Below are positions 1-12,190 of a stretch of 64,000 bases of DNA, one piece after another; positions within the stretch are counted from its first letter, which is position 1, and every line of letters starts with the position of its first letter. The stretch comes from Kappaphycus alvarezii (Eukaryota; Rhodophyta; Florideophyceae; Gigartinales; Solieriaceae). A model generated the notes under the pieces. It was not told the origin of the DNA. It saw only the letters and a list, made by a program, of their open reading frames with translations, and made no database searches. The translations under genes and the position numbers were made by a program. The stretch covers positions 930,001-994,000 of the forward strand of contig NADL03000612.1 of the NCBI GenBank assembly GCA_002205965.3, in the 5' to 3' direction.

Positions 1-594
1 GAATAATTTTTACCGAGATTTCTCGGCGCAAAAGGTCCAGAGGTTATTGCCAATGTGGTGTTCCGCGTTCCGAATTGCAAGGCGCATTCTAGAGCATGTG
101 GCTAAACTGCCCAATTGACGCAGTCGATGACCCTGTAGCGGACCGACACACATCTTCTACTCGTTGCGGGGGCCATATGGTCCACATTGGAAAATGTGTC
201 TCTGTTTTTTTTTTGAAGAAGGATGTATCAATATAATACAGTAGGGCTTGTGTTTTTCGATTTGGACAAAAAATTTTGTTTAATTTTGGATCCGTACCGA
301 CTCTGACGCTGACCTATCGCATCTACTCTATACTCTATCTACTGTACTGTCTACATAGAGTTCAGTGTTAGCCCCGGAGCGGTGTGAGATGTGTAATTTT
401 TTTTGTTTTTTTTTCATATTTTATCGTTTAATTTTTCAATAGTTCCAATTGGCGTCTCATTTGATGCAACCGAAAAAAACATAAGGTCTATTTTTTAATT
501 ATTTTTAACATTGCCGCAGTTCTCTCTATCACCATCATGACAATCAGACGCACAAAAAACACACACAGAGACTACACAAAGCACTCGGGCAGTT
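1..594. other. AT-rich spacer, no gene seen
   Basis: No coding region is visible. There are short T-runs and simple TCTACT-type repeats around 315-355. The motif ATTTCTCGGCG followed by C/T and AAAAG near position 17 recurs near 56,050, so a small dispersed repeat is possible. Confidence 0.5.
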
Positions 595-1190
595 TTGTCG
601 CTACTCAAATCCCCTCAGCCCCACGCAGTTGAAGCCCAACCCACACCCCCCCCCCCCCGCCACCCCTCCTCGTTCCCTCACCGTCATCATCAACCAAATC
701 CTCCTCCCCCCCTACAAACCAACATTCTTCTACTTTCGTTCACTGTCTGCCATTCGCATCCCCCTTCTCCTCCTCTTCATCTTTCCCGTTTACAATTCTT
801 CGCCCTGCACTTGGCCTATCCATAATCTTCCATTCTTTTCTACCTTTGCCGAGTGTCATCTTCCCCATCTCTGTGTCCCACACCAGATCGCAACCCATAT
901 TCGACTTGTACTTCCTCGCCCGTCCCTCCCCTCCTGTTTCTTTGTTTCTCTTGGTGTCCTGTTTTCGTTTCAACTCGACCTCCTTGTCTACCCCAACCTT
1001 ACATTCAACCCATAGCCTTTACTTGTCTTGCTTTTCAGTTGCCATTTGCTCTTCATCTATTGCTTCACTTCAGCCAAACTTTTTCTCACGTCAAGTTGAC
1101 ATATCTCTGCCCAACACACTCAAACTATTCCCATTCACTATCCCTCCCCATCTCCCCGGTTCTTGTCTGTCAGTTGCCTTCCCCCGTCGG
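595..1190 (+). promoter_or_regulatory. Pyrimidine-rich leader/promoter of the zinc-finger gene
   Basis: The 600 bases before the chosen start codon are dominated by C and T, with very few purine runs. All three forward frames happen to stay open for long stretches because of this composition. That looks like a promoter plus 5' untranslated leader rather than coding sequence. The exact transcription start cannot be seen. Confidence 0.45.
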
Positions 1191-2357
1191 ATGGAGACAG
1201 CCGCCATGCGTCCCCAATCGACAACCGTCCTGCCCCCGACCTGGCCCCCCACCACTACTACTCCCACAACTGCCCCGCCTCCTGTCTTTCGTCCTCCCTC
1301 CACCCCCCGTCGCAAGACGAGGCCCCGTTCTCCCGATCCCGCTTCCAACTCCCCCGCCCTGTCCCACCCCTCCTCTCAAGTCAGTCCCGCCACTCAGGTC
1401 AAGCCGCATCCGCATTCCGCTCTACCCTCCACCAATGCCCCTGAGCCCGACAGCAGTACCGCTCATCATTACACTGACGACGACGACTTGGATATGACCC
1501 CCGACATCACCTCGGACAAGGATTACGCAGACAGTCACAAGATACTTCAGAACGCTCACAAGCAAACTTTAGCACCGCCCCACAAGCCTGCAGATCCGTA
1601 CCGTCAGATCTCTCTTCTGCATCGCTCCCCGCAGATATCTAAGAAGCAACCCGATGCACATCTCCCACATCGTCCCATTTGGATTCAGGACAGTGACATT
1701 AGCAGTGATGAAGAGGGTGATTATCGTGAGAATTATCGCCGATTTCTCAGGCGTCGTACTGAGGAGGATGAGGCCAGGGAGAGGCAAGTCATTGATGAAG
1801 TCAGGAGGAAGAGAAGCCGCAGCGGCCGTCGTGGTAAGAGGGAGGAGAATAATCTCAAGAGACAGGCCACTGTTGCTTCAACATTTCAGACGGCTGAGGC
1901 CCAGAAGAATATCCGTGTCACTTTGACTGCTGCTGAAATGGATCATGATTTGATCAGTATGTTTGGGCTGGAGGACGATGCGGTAGCTGTGGGGGGCAAG
2001 CATGGAAAAGGAGACAAGAGGAAAAGGATCGAGTCTGGTCATGGCGGGGAGCTTGCTGGAGGGAACAAGAAACGGTGCATTTCGCCGTCAAAGGGTTCCA
2101 AGCATAAGGGCAAGGCAGTGGTGACGAGGGCAAAGGTGAATGCTGGGAAAAAGGTCAACTCCGTTTCAAAGGCACATGCGATTAAGAAGAAGACCTCGCC
2201 GGTGTCTGTCCAGGGGTCTGGCGCAGCTGGAAAGTGTTTTGTCAAGCACAAAGCCAAGAAGGGCTGGTCGGTTTGCGTCTCTTGTGGCATGGAAGTCTGG
2301 CCGCCGAATTGTCAGAAGCATTTGTCTGCTTGTCACAGGGGCCAGAAGTGTGAGTAA
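1191..2357 (+). CDS. Basic nuclear protein with C-terminal C2HC-type zinc finger
   Basis: The same frame is open from 846, but the first 115 codons there are pyrimidine-track translation without protein character. I therefore start at the ATG at 1191 (METAAMRPQ), giving 388 residues. Residues 1-80 are Pro/Ser/Thr-rich and disordered. An acidic patch (DDDDLDMTPD) is followed by a charged stretch rich in R, E and K that is probably coiled (RRFLRRRTEEDEARERQ). A middle block (TLTAAEMDHDLISMFGLE) looks ordered. Then come several Lys/Arg nuclear-localisation-like runs and a final small finger, CVSCG followed by HLSACH, of C-x2-C...H-x3-C form close to the C terminus. The composition suggests a DNA- or chromatin-associated protein. 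No exact family is recognised and the function is unknown. No introns are needed. Confidence 0.7.
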   Translation: METAAMRPQSTTVLPPTWPPTTTTPTTAPPPVFRPPSTPRRKTRPRSPDPASNSPALSHPSSQVSPATQVKPHPHSALPSTNAPEPDSSTAHHYTDDDDLDMTPDITSDKDYADSHKILQNAHKQTLAPPHKPADPYRQISLLHRSPQISKKQPDAHLPHRPIWIQDSDISSDEEGDYRENYRRFLRRRTEEDEARERQVIDEVRRKRSRSGRRGKREENNLKRQATVASTFQTAEAQKNIRVTLTAAEMDHDLISMFGLEDDAVAVGGKHGKGDKRKRIESGHGGELAGGNKKRCISPSKGSKHKGKAVVTRAKVNAGKKVNSVSKAHAIKKKTSPVSVQGSGAAGKCFVKHKAKKGWSVCVSCGMEVWPPNCQKHLSACHRGQKCE

Positions 2358-3060
2358 CGGCGGTGAAAACAACTACGATATGCGGAACTGATGTGAGGAA
2401 GGGTATGGATAAGTAGGACTGCGCGTTGGCACGATTTGAGGACCCAAGGCTGAACTGTTTCAGCCGCAAGTGAGAGTAGCGCAAGCGTGATTATGCTATT
2501 TAACTGATTTTGTAAGAAGCGAACACGCAGTAATTGAGGGCAAGATAAAGCTCAAAAGTTTGAGATGAATGAAACTCTGCTCAAATTTGCAAGCAGACAG
2601 ATTGTGTTGACCAGTTTGTTCGTAGTTTAACTAGAGGATGGGGCAGCCATAGTGACTTTGTAGCAGAATTTAACAGGTGTGCAGACACTTTTGGAGGCCA
2701 GTCGATGATGGGGGGAGAACGAGTGGAAGAGCAACTGCTGGAATGATTGACGTAGTGGCATTTGTACGACCTTATGGCAACACGAAAATCACATGAAGGC
2801 GATGGCTAGGACAAAAGGCCAGGTAGGATTCTGAGAATGAAGCAGGAAAGCTAAATAAGCTGACGGCGATGGATTGGATTGGCAGGGGGTTTAAGTTATT
2901 GATTACGTGCATTGACAATATGGTTTTTTTTTGTTTGCTTTAATTTTTTAATAGAGAGATTAATTGGTGGGCGGTCCTATCGTGACAGCGTGATGGCCCA
3001 GAAAAACAGCGTAAAGCAAAGGGTTTAATGCTGATATATGATAGGGTGAAATGCGCAAAT
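2358..3060. other. Downstream spacer, no gene seen
   Basis: Region after the zinc-finger gene; it would hold that gene's 3' untranslated part. There is a T-rich tract near 2925-2950. No protein-like frame or known repeat is visible. Confidence 0.4.
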
Positions 3061-6000
3061 GAGTGACTCGCGACTCAATCGAGTCAAAGAACAGTATGAC
3101 TCCACCCACTGCGCGGCAAGCAGTGGCCCTTCGTCCTTCAACGGCTGGAACTAGAAATTATTTGCCGGTCCTGTATCACGCCCTGAGCCATGACTCAACG
3201 CGATGCTCTCGCCACTGTCTCGCAGCCGGGTCAAAAATGTACCTCTCCCCTCAAAGCCCCTCTTCCCTGGCCCTGGTCCTTCGGCCACTGGCTGGTCTCA
3301 GCTAACATCAACCAGGTCAATCCTGTGCTACACCTTTTGCTGCGTGGCCACAGCATCTATTTGGATGTTACTTTCTCTGGTTTCTTGTTTGCATTTGACA
3401 AATGCCCAGACTCTGGTACGGACTCGAAATCAGACATCAGACCGCTACAAGTAAGGGTTTCGCTTCTGCTCGACGCAACGCTACTGCAGCAGGGCCTGGC
3501 ATCTGGCGCGCCGCCAAAAGACAGACTTACTGGCAGCGTGCCCGTCGTCTTCATTTCTGCCTCGATGCAACAGGCAGTGGGCCATAGTGCAACGGAAGTA
3601 AAGTACATTGCGCCCCTGCTGCGCCGCCTCTAAGCTGCTGAGTCGCAGTCTGATCTATCTGCATTCACGACAGATGGTTTCGAATGTCGAATTGTGGCGA
3701 GTGGTGGTAGAAGACGTCCCTGTGATCAAAAGGGCCCTCATTGCCCATCGCGTCATTTGCTGTGTTCCCAGCGGCACAAAGACCGTAACGGCGTCTGTAC
3801 ACATTGAAAGATGTATTTGACTTTATCATACGTGGGTGCAGGATCCGACGATTCACTGGTGGATGAAGTCATTCTCGGCAAAATTTGAATGGCGGTCATT
3901 CGTTTGGCCCGAATCTCCCCTCAGGGCGTATCTCGATGGCAATATGTGGTTGTACAGTAGAAATTCCTTGACATTGTTTGAAATTAATAGACAGTCGAAA
4001 ATCTGCTGACTAAACCAGTGTTCATTGCAAAGCACATCCTCTACGTGCCTTTGCATCTGTTTGCGGTATGCTACAGTTGAGCTCATAAAAAGGAGCTGGG
4101 CTATTGCTGCGCAATGATTACTGCAGAATGTAGTTTCTGGCAAGAGCTATGCTGTCTGCGCCAAGAATTTCTTGGGAGGCACGAGTGCGTCCATTCCCAC
4201 TGATTGTTCGCACTATCGGCCTGCGCAATGAAGTCTGCGCTTCACAGAGACAGTGCGAATGAATTTGATGCCGCGAAACGTGGGTTTCAGTCTGACGCAT
4301 TACGTCTCAGAGGGTTCGAAGGCTGGGAATGTAACTGCAAGAATGAGTGCTGACAAAGCAGTACACATTTTGCCGCTGGAAATGCAGCCACTCCAGATGA
4401 TACGAGAGGGTTACAGGGGAGCACGGTCTTTATCCCGTCTGAAAAGCAATGCCTGCAGTCCTCTCTTGCCCTCGACCTAAACTACATGCGCTGTGTGGCC
4501 AACGGTTGAAACGAGCAGGACCCTATCCTATTGGCTCGCGGCTCATCGTTCTTCCCAGCATTTCAAATGCAGATAATTTCCGGATAGTTCAAGATATTGC
4601 CATGCCAGCATGAGAAAAGGTCGTAGTCAATCTTTCACTCCATCTGTCTACGGATAATTCGCTCAACAAGATTGTTCTTCCCCGGTATCCCTGCGATAAG
4701 TCCGGGGCAACGATTTCGGGATGAAGATCCCGGAATCGTTCCCCTCGACGTGCTCTTCAAACACCCCGCAAGTTTGCCGTACCTAGGGCCTATGTAAAAC
4801 ACCTGCCAGATTCCTCGCGTTACTCTTCCCCTACTCACGAGGCAGTTGTTCTGTCCCGTCGTTATCATTTATTCGCCCGAGACAACACGTCGCGGATCTG
4901 TCACTCAAGTCTAACTTTGATCTGCACATTCTTACCAAAACAACCATAGATCCTCCTTTGAGTGCAGATTTTCCGCGACATTGCGATTTCTCCGAATGGA
5001 TAGCAAACGGAACTAATGGTTTCAGAAGTCCCACGCAGTTTTCCGATAAACCCATCGTATCAGTACATCCCTTTGGATCGCGAAGAATTTTTCTCCCACC
5101 ACCAATTCCGATTTCATCTTGTGTATCTTTCCCCGATTTGGCGTTGATCCTTCCAGTGCTACTCGCGGCAATGTCAACCAAGGGGGCGTTTTCCAAGACG
5201 ACACGATAAACCACCAGGTCCTTCCATTTCAGCGAGGCTATTTTCCTACGAGGATCAGCCAAAACTCCATCCTCATCATCACATTCGATCCCTGGTTTGC
5301 GCTCCTCGGTTTCACACACCCAGTCCAATGCCAAATCCCGAAAGTTTTCCGTCCTCATCAGCTTTATATTTTTCTTTACAAACCGCGCAGTTCGAACCGT
5401 GAAACGGCAGTAAGCCATGGTGAAGGAGTGTAACCAATATCCATTATTTCAATGAACTAGGATACACCGATGTCGAAAAGAGTTTCAAAAGCTTTCCTGA
5501 CCCAGACGCCGGGTGTTTTCCACAACATTACCTCGAGCATCGACGATCGCTCTCGACCAAGTCCGAGAGCTGAAAAGAAGAATGTGGCTCATTTCAACAA
5601 GCTCAATTATCTCCTCGATGTCCTTAGCCCTCTCTTGCACCGTGCTGATTTAAACGATGTGCCATAGAGGAGGGGATTTCTGCTCGTTCCACAGAACTTT
5701 CCCCACAGCAACGAACTCTTTCTCAATGGGCATCGACGTTACTATTACTTTGCCGTCCTTTTCCAAACTCTGGAACTACATCTCAGCATTGAGGGAACCA
5801 AACGACGGTACCCGACACTGACCCATGCAAGAGTAGTATGATTTATCTGGGTGTACAATGAGCGCTCAAGCGCGCGCTTCATCGTTGAGGCTCTTCCAAT
5901 AAAACGCAGAGGATTACGCCCTGCGAATCCCTTATTTGCTGTCTCTCTACGGTACAAACGGCAGCATTTGACTTTTTGCCAATGTCGGGATGGGACGTGA

Positions 6001-6100
6001 ACTGCCAGCGCGAATTTCATTAAGCAAGGCGTGTAATGCATAACGTGCACAGGGAGATCTAGTATCCAGGGCTATCAAAAGAAGCATAATGGTGGATGTG
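3061..6100. other. Unassigned, possibly decayed coding region
   Basis: Base composition is less AT-rich than the true spacers, and several medium-length frames occur on both strands. The forward frame at 3190-3633 and reverse frames at 4831-5418 and 5745-6050 are the longest. On the reverse strand the blocks around 4.6-6.1 kb read in a protein-like way but change frame several times. One example is the segment EKDGKVIVTSMPIEKEF near 5.7 kb. I recognise no family. It may be an old element or a dead gene. Confidence 0.3.
4831..5418 (-). pseudogene. Unidentified 195-residue reading frame
   Basis: This is the longest uninterrupted reverse-strand frame in the 3-6 kb block. It begins MAYCRFTVRTARFVKKN and has a charged middle (ETEERKPGIECDDEDG), which is more protein-like than chance AT-rich frames. 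No motif is recognised. Adjacent blocks upstream (5.45-5.75 kb) and downstream (4.63-4.83 kb) read plausibly in other frames, so it could be one part of a decayed gene. It could also be chance. Confidence is low. Confidence 0.25.
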
Positions 6101-6468
6101 CAGCATCAAAAACGGGTTTGATTGCATAGAGAGCGAAGATTCCTGTTCTGTGCCTCATGATGGAAGCGCGAGGTGCTGCATTTCGGGAGGCAGGAGGCGT
6201 AGATTGGGAGTGTCGCTACTCGGCAGGTGCGGAAGGTGATCTCGCGTTTACGACGGAGGCTGAGTGGCGGGGAGGGTTTTGACGTGGCTTCAGGCTGCGG
6301 GATGGATGGATGAGTACGAGGCCTGAATTTTTGTGCATTTTGGTATTGAGCAAACTTGACAGGTGGTCAAATCAATTGATTTGAGGCTAGTTTTCTGTAA
6401 AATCTCGCATAATACGGTACTTTTTTTTTGCATACTAAAGGCATTGTCCTGAAGGACAATATCGCATA
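6101..6468. other. Spacer, nothing recognised
   Basis: Short GC-richer stretch followed by AT-rich sequence leading into the CAGTA cluster. No gene or repeat is seen. Confidence 0.4.
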
Positions 6469-6990
6469 CACTGTACGATACTGTACAAAACACACTTTTA
6501 ACTAAAATGGTAGCGCTGCACAGTACGTGTACTGTACAGGAAAATAGAGCTAACGCTTTTATAGTGAACTATAGAATGAACTGTGCTGTACAGGACAGTA
6601 CAGTACTGTCGGTGTCCTCATCAGATCAAAGCTATTTCCGTGCTGCCTGGATACTGCCTCAGTGACAGTGATCGCAGTTACAGTACAGTACAACAGTACA
6701 GTGTACTGTACTGTAATAGTGTATTACCGTACAACACTCCTGTAGTCTACCACATTGTACAATATTGCAATGTTCTAAACTTAAAATGACTGCACACCCC
6801 CGAACAAATTTGAAAACCAATAACAGAATTTTACTGTACAGTACATTACCTAGACAGACACTGCCAATTTTCCCAACATTTCCATTACAGTAAATACACT
6901 CCCATATAATGAAATCCTCCGCAGCACTGGCGAGTGCCTTTGGAGTGGTTTCAACAAACGCGGACAACTACAGTACTGTACTGTACACGG
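6469..6990. repeat. CAGTA/TACTG palindromic pentamer cluster 1
   Basis: Runs of TACAGTA, GTACTGTAC and CAGTACAG recur at 6469-6486, 6519-6540, 6580-6611, 6677-6721, 6832-6846 and 6968-6986. Units switch between CAGTA and its complement TACTG, producing nested self-complementary stretches. The last tract runs directly into the LINE-B fragment that follows. Such tracts could fold into hairpins. No gene function is claimed. Confidence 0.8.
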
Positions 6991-6994
6991 CATC

Positions 6995-7735
6995 TGCAAA
7001 TCGGGACCAGTATAGACCCCTGCCAATTCGCGGTGTGGCTCCAGTACTTCTGCCAAGTCCCCTGTTCCCTTCGGACGAACCGCGCCCGAGACAAAACTAC
7101 CCCGAAACCCTCGACTGCTTCGGGGATCATCTCCTTCACTACAGACATGGTGGGCACAGAATTCGACGACATGGCCATCAAGTGGCCCCCTTCGCGCAAG
7201 CTGCAGAAAGCGGCCCGTCACCCCACCGTCGAACCGCGGGACGGGGTCCATAGCACTAGGCCAGACATCCGGGCGATGGGAAGAATTGGAGGTACGGATT
7301 TCTTTGACGTGACGTTTTTTAACCAGCTGGCGCCCTCCCACCGGAGGGTCCAAACATTCAAGCAGTCCACCGCCCTCAATGCGGCTGTCTCTGCGAAGCA
7401 CAGGGGATATGAATTCTTTATTGCAACCTCCGTGAGAAGTAAGCTCGTCCCTATCCCTATATCTACTCTCGGTGGTTGGCACCCAGACGCTTCTAGGGTG
7501 CTAACCAACTTCGCGCTGAATGTGGCCGTTAGGGCGATGGAGGCGTATGATTAGGTCCGAACGGTACTTTCTCAGAGGCTCGCTGCTACGGCCGTAATGT
7601 TCAACGCAGCTTTTGTCTGCTGGGCGGCCTTGAACCGGCCTTTTAGGGAAATTTAAGAGGTATACCGGTCACCCTGCAGGATAATCCGGGCCACAACTGA
7701 CCATATCTTTCAAATTTTATACCAACCCATACTTC
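6995..7735 (+). mobile_element. LINE-B fragment, 3' part with REL-type endonuclease
   Basis: This is a 5'-truncated copy of a non-LTR retrotransposon. One frame shows the His/Cys finger remnant (CFGDHLLH at about 7110-7135, followed by RIRRH). A second frame carries on with EPRDG, RPDIRAMG and TDFFDVTF, the E...RPD...D arrangement of restriction-enzyme-like endonucleases, and then PISTLGGWHPDA. One frame change separates them, and a stop follows AMEAYD at about 7554. The 3' untranslated tail (GACCATATCTTTCAAATTTT near 7700) is shared with the copies at 25.8 and 61.6 kb. The 5' edge lies in a TACTG tract. The copy is dead. Confidence 0.75.
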
Positions 7736-10700
7736 CCTGCATTATCACCCGACAAAAATAAAGTCATCATTCACAATATTGTTCAAACAACAATTCTTTC
7801 CACGCACAAACGCGCTGTGTACGGCTATAAACTTACCGTTTATTCACTGTACCGGCTCTGAATGGATTGTTGCTCTTAAAGGACTTACGAACTTTCGGGA
7901 ACAGTTGAAGTTGATGTGTCCCATGGAAAAAATCGCAAAAATGCCGCAATTCCCTCAAAATCACCAGGGCACCGCATACCGAAATAAGGAAACCTCCTTA
8001 CATAATACAGACCCATAATCCGGTTCCTTTGTTGGTGACATCTATGTGCAATTTGGAATGATTCCTGAATTGAGGAATTATGAGAAGAAAACGTGTTCCA
8101 ACCGACTAACTGAATGTCTTCAGAATTGTTTCATTGAACGCCCTTCATCATCCAGAGAACCTTTTCGGTCTGCCACCCCACCGCGATATAAATATCTGCA
8201 GCAAGTAAGTCGATCCATACCGCTTTCTTAAACGGTGAAGAAGGTCAATCTTCAGGTTCTTTTTCTCGTTACCCTTTATCACAACTATACTGCAGGTTAG
8301 TTCTTTCTTTCCGCCCGGATTGCACAATTGAGCCTCTGGTTACGCCTTCTTCATGTAAATGAATTTCATGAAATAAGTAGCCATGTTTTAAATGGTATCG
8401 AGCAGAAAATTGATGGAGGCTGATAATTTTGTTTCTCTATCTCATCCAAAAGGTTTTAGAGGACAATATTCGTGTCCACTTCAAGACTAATTTATTTCAA
8501 TGTATTATACCCTAGAATTTTCACGGAATCCCAGCAACATATTTTTTATAAGTACGAGTAAAACACACAACATTTATTCCAGCTGGGGCCATTTAGTTAA
8601 AGGGATGTGGAAGTGGCAAGCGGAAATGATTTATGAAGAAGGTAAGACAAGCTGTAATGATTACGGTAAGGTTGACAAAAATACAGCGGATAAATAGAGC
8701 TGGGGTTGAAATGTTATTCGAATTAATGCAGTTACAGTTAAATGGCATAATTGTAGAATATTTGAGCGCACAAGGGCAGATACAGACTGAATTATTGTTG
8801 AAACTTGGGTTTAGTCTGACTGCATTGAGCAGATAGTTCCAAATGAAGGTTTGTATATAACTACAGATAACTAACCGCCGAAGGTAAATGTAGCCTAAAA
8901 AGTGGATATTCGGAGCAATCCCCGCGAAAAAGCCCTGGATATATTAGAAGTAGTGCTTTCGGAACTTGTGGTTGGTGTGAGTGACACAATGTGGCAACAT
9001 AGAAGACGGAAATTGATCCATTTCAGATGGGATTACAAGACAGCTATGGATTGGGAAGCAGTGATAAAATATCTCAGTCTGAATTCCCCAGTATACCAAT
9101 TGGGGTAAACGTTCTGTCAGTAAACTGCAAGGGAAAGTTTAATCACATCAAAGTTCCCGGTATCCAAGGCTGTGCAGGTAATGACGGTCTGAGTCTAGAA
9201 TCTAGCTTTTACTGCACGTTTTGTCTTTACCCATTTGATATTTATTTGGTTTCAGTAATTCCTGTAAAGCCTCAAGGCCTGCGTAATATCATGTTGTACG
9301 TGAAGTAAATATGCTCAATAGAACTTTAATGGTATACGCATTTTTAGTTTCGATTGATACTGGTCCGAGGAAAGGATTGCTTTATTAAAAGTTGGCACAT
9401 AATGTAGTTCAGATCAAATTACGGTACTTCTTAAGGTACTTTACTATAGCACTATTTAAATTTTTGCGAAGTAAACTGGAAATAGAACCTCATAAATGGA
9501 AAAAGAAGAGGAAGGATCTTAATTTGGACATCATACAAAATCGAAAAATGGAAATTTCTTAAGTATAAGTAACGGAAACATACTATGGTGCTCTTACAAG
9601 ACATTTTATGTAAACAGAAGTATTCAGCTTTGTAATTTGAATACGAGAAATAATGGAACAATACAATGCCGAATTTTAAGTTGATAATAATTCTTTATTT
9701 TTATAAAAAAAGGTCAAGGGTACAACGAAGCATGTATTTTCACGATTAACCTTGATGAACGGGCCTATCAACATGGAGAATGATGCCTTATTAAGTTGTA
9801 TTAAGCCCGTTCTCATTATCATTCAAAATTATTTCTGAAGATATCCGTAATTTTTTTTGAAGCCCAAACAATTTCTTACCAAAATACTACTTCAATTGCA
9901 GTTTTTCTTCTTTTTCGAAAATTTTAGTCCATATTTTTTCCCCTGCTACCAATGAAAAACATAATGCTTATAATGGGTAATTTTGAGGTAAATAAATAGT
10001 CATGAGAACGAAAAATTGTGTAAATGATTTTGTGAGAGAAGTGTCAGAAATAAAATACTACACCAAAATTATCATTATTAGCTCTTAAAGCTGTTCAGAA
10101 CTGAAAGTTTTAGAAGAATGTAGGCAATTATACAAGAAACAACAATAGTTTTAAAATATCAAGTATTGAATAACACTAAAATTTCTTAATTTTCATGCGG
10201 GAAACAAGTGAAAATACTTATTAAATACTCAATTAAGGCGAAAATTGAGGTTATTTTTCTGTAAAGATCAACAAATCAATTGATATATGTATAATTACTA
10301 TTTAATGATGCTAAAGCATATGTGAACGGCATGAAATAAAAATTGATGTAACATCGACATAAGTACATATTTTACTCTATCAATCTCCCTTATATATCTA
10401 AAGCAATTTGTTATTGTTATTAATTCCATTAAAACTTCCGAAACTTCCACTTATTTTTTTTAGTTTAATTTTTTTACGTAACTTTATGAATTCATAATGT
10501 TTCTATAAATGCTTTTCAAGTTCCTTTATTTTTCTCTCATACCTTTTCTAATGTTAGGGCGCAAATTAAATAGCTCATGATTTTTTGTAGCCTTAAATAT
10601 AAATTAATACAATCTCTCTTAGAGAATTAATCTACTGACTGTTTATTGAGTTCAAATAAGTTAAAAAAAGATTTCTTCAAGCCTTACTGAAATAACTTAT

Positions 10701-11600
10701 AAAACGTTTTTTATACTGAGATATATAGGCCGACGTTGAATTTTATTTTTGGATAGATTTGATGATAGTAGCGATGGTAATTCATTTCCAATTACTAATG
10801 TATATTATTAACCATGTCAGCAGTAGTCAATCTCCATCCTTGTTCTTTACAAATTATCATATTCCAATATCAAACATGATAACTCTTCCAGTGTTTTTGA
10901 TAGATACAAATTACTGAAAAGTTCTTCTTTTGCCTTTTACATTGAAGCAATTTTACAGGCTCTCAGGAAAGAAATTATTTTCATCTTTAAAGATTAATTT
11001 TAATCTAATCGATTTCTTTAACTGACATTTGGATTGTTTTATGCACTTTAGACGCCATTATGTTGAAATAGGGGAGCAATAGGGACCAGTTGATGGTATA
11101 ACTATAAATTTCATGTTTAGATCAAGTATAGGGAAATTGGAGCCTTAGTACTATTTATTATTTAAGCGCAGATTTGGTTCAATATGTAATGTCTCCTTCA
11201 GTTTCTTCCAAAGCCGCCGTTTTATTTCTTTCATCAATTTTGCGTGAGTTGTTCCACAATTAAATTAATTTTAACGGTAAATAATTTCATTTTGTTGAAG
11301 ATTGATACTACTTCCGTAACGACACTAGTGATAAATTTGTACGAAAGAAAAAAAGACTGACAGAAATTTCTAACCTGTAGGATTATTTCAACTCCTCATC
11401 ATAGGACGTAGAGTCTCGATAGTTCTTTTTAATTACATATAATTTCTCGGTGTTTTCTCAATCCTACATGTTCTAGCCTTTTTTTGCTAAGGTACTTAAT
11501 GGGGCAGGTTTACCGCGATTTTTGCAAAGGTTATGATTCCTTTGAACTTGAATTGAAACCATGTGGCAGGATCCACAACAAAAATAATGGAGCGTGTCTA
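7736..11600. other. AT-rich region without recognisable genes
   Basis: Strongly AT-rich from about 8.2 kb. Short frames such as 8902-9108 (+) and 9452-9661 (-) are within what chance allows and match nothing I know. No terminal repeats or transposase motifs were found by eye. It may be very old element debris. Confidence 0.45.
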
Positions 11601-11619
11601 CCAACTAGAAAGTGGCTGA

Positions 11620-12190
11620 TATCCCATTCAACAAGCAGACCTCATCGGAGGTGACCATCAATGCGGCGTGTCGTTGAAGGAGTATTGCCCTCACCATGGA
11701 TTATTGGTTCGATTCTTGGCCGGAGGCCAATCGTACCAGTCAATCGATAAGAAAGAACGCGCTGGGATGCAACTATCGGAGCATGGAGATAGTAATGGAG
11801 ATAAACCTGTTCATACCATGTAATCCGGCGATAAACCGCTTGTGTTTTCGTATTATGTCCGCTGGGACTGCGTTAAAGGTCGTTAGGGGGTTGACAGTTC
11901 TCATTCTGAGATGAGAAGGGACCAGAGGGTTTACGAAAGTATCATTAAAGTAATTGGTGCTGCTGGCAGCCCCCGATTTCCTGATACGTGGCCTGGTCAT
12001 GTGTTCCGTGTGCAACTTGGGTTCGATAGCGGGATTATTTGCGCCTAAGCTGAGATCTTTACGTAGGAAAATGACCTGTAACTCGTGCGGACTATTCTCT
12101 GAGGGTCGTATCTTCAGTTTATGAGTTGATCGCAGTAGACGTCCAGGGTTTCCGGACATCCGGTCCTTGGAACTAGGGTTCACGGTTCTA
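11620..12190 (-). mobile_element. LINE-B fragment on the reverse strand
   Basis: The reverse strand reads FNDTFVNPLVPSHLRMRT, then NPLTTFNAV, KHKRFIA and ISITISML. This lines up with TDFFDMTFVNPLAPSHRR, NPLTSLNAA, KHRRYDSFIA and PIPISTLGG of the copy at 25.4 kb. The endonuclease core and the part after it are therefore present, in reverse orientation relative to the other LINE-B copies. At lower coordinates the strand continues toward a decayed C terminus (SDEVCLLNG near 11,640). The upstream half is missing. Similarity was judged by eye from the shared order of residues. Confidence 0.65.

Noticed and set aside
846-1190. N-terminal extension of the zinc-finger protein
   Set aside because: The frame is open, but all three frames are open here because the DNA is nearly all C and T; the translation is Ser/Pro/Leu noise. 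ATG at 1191 is the better start.
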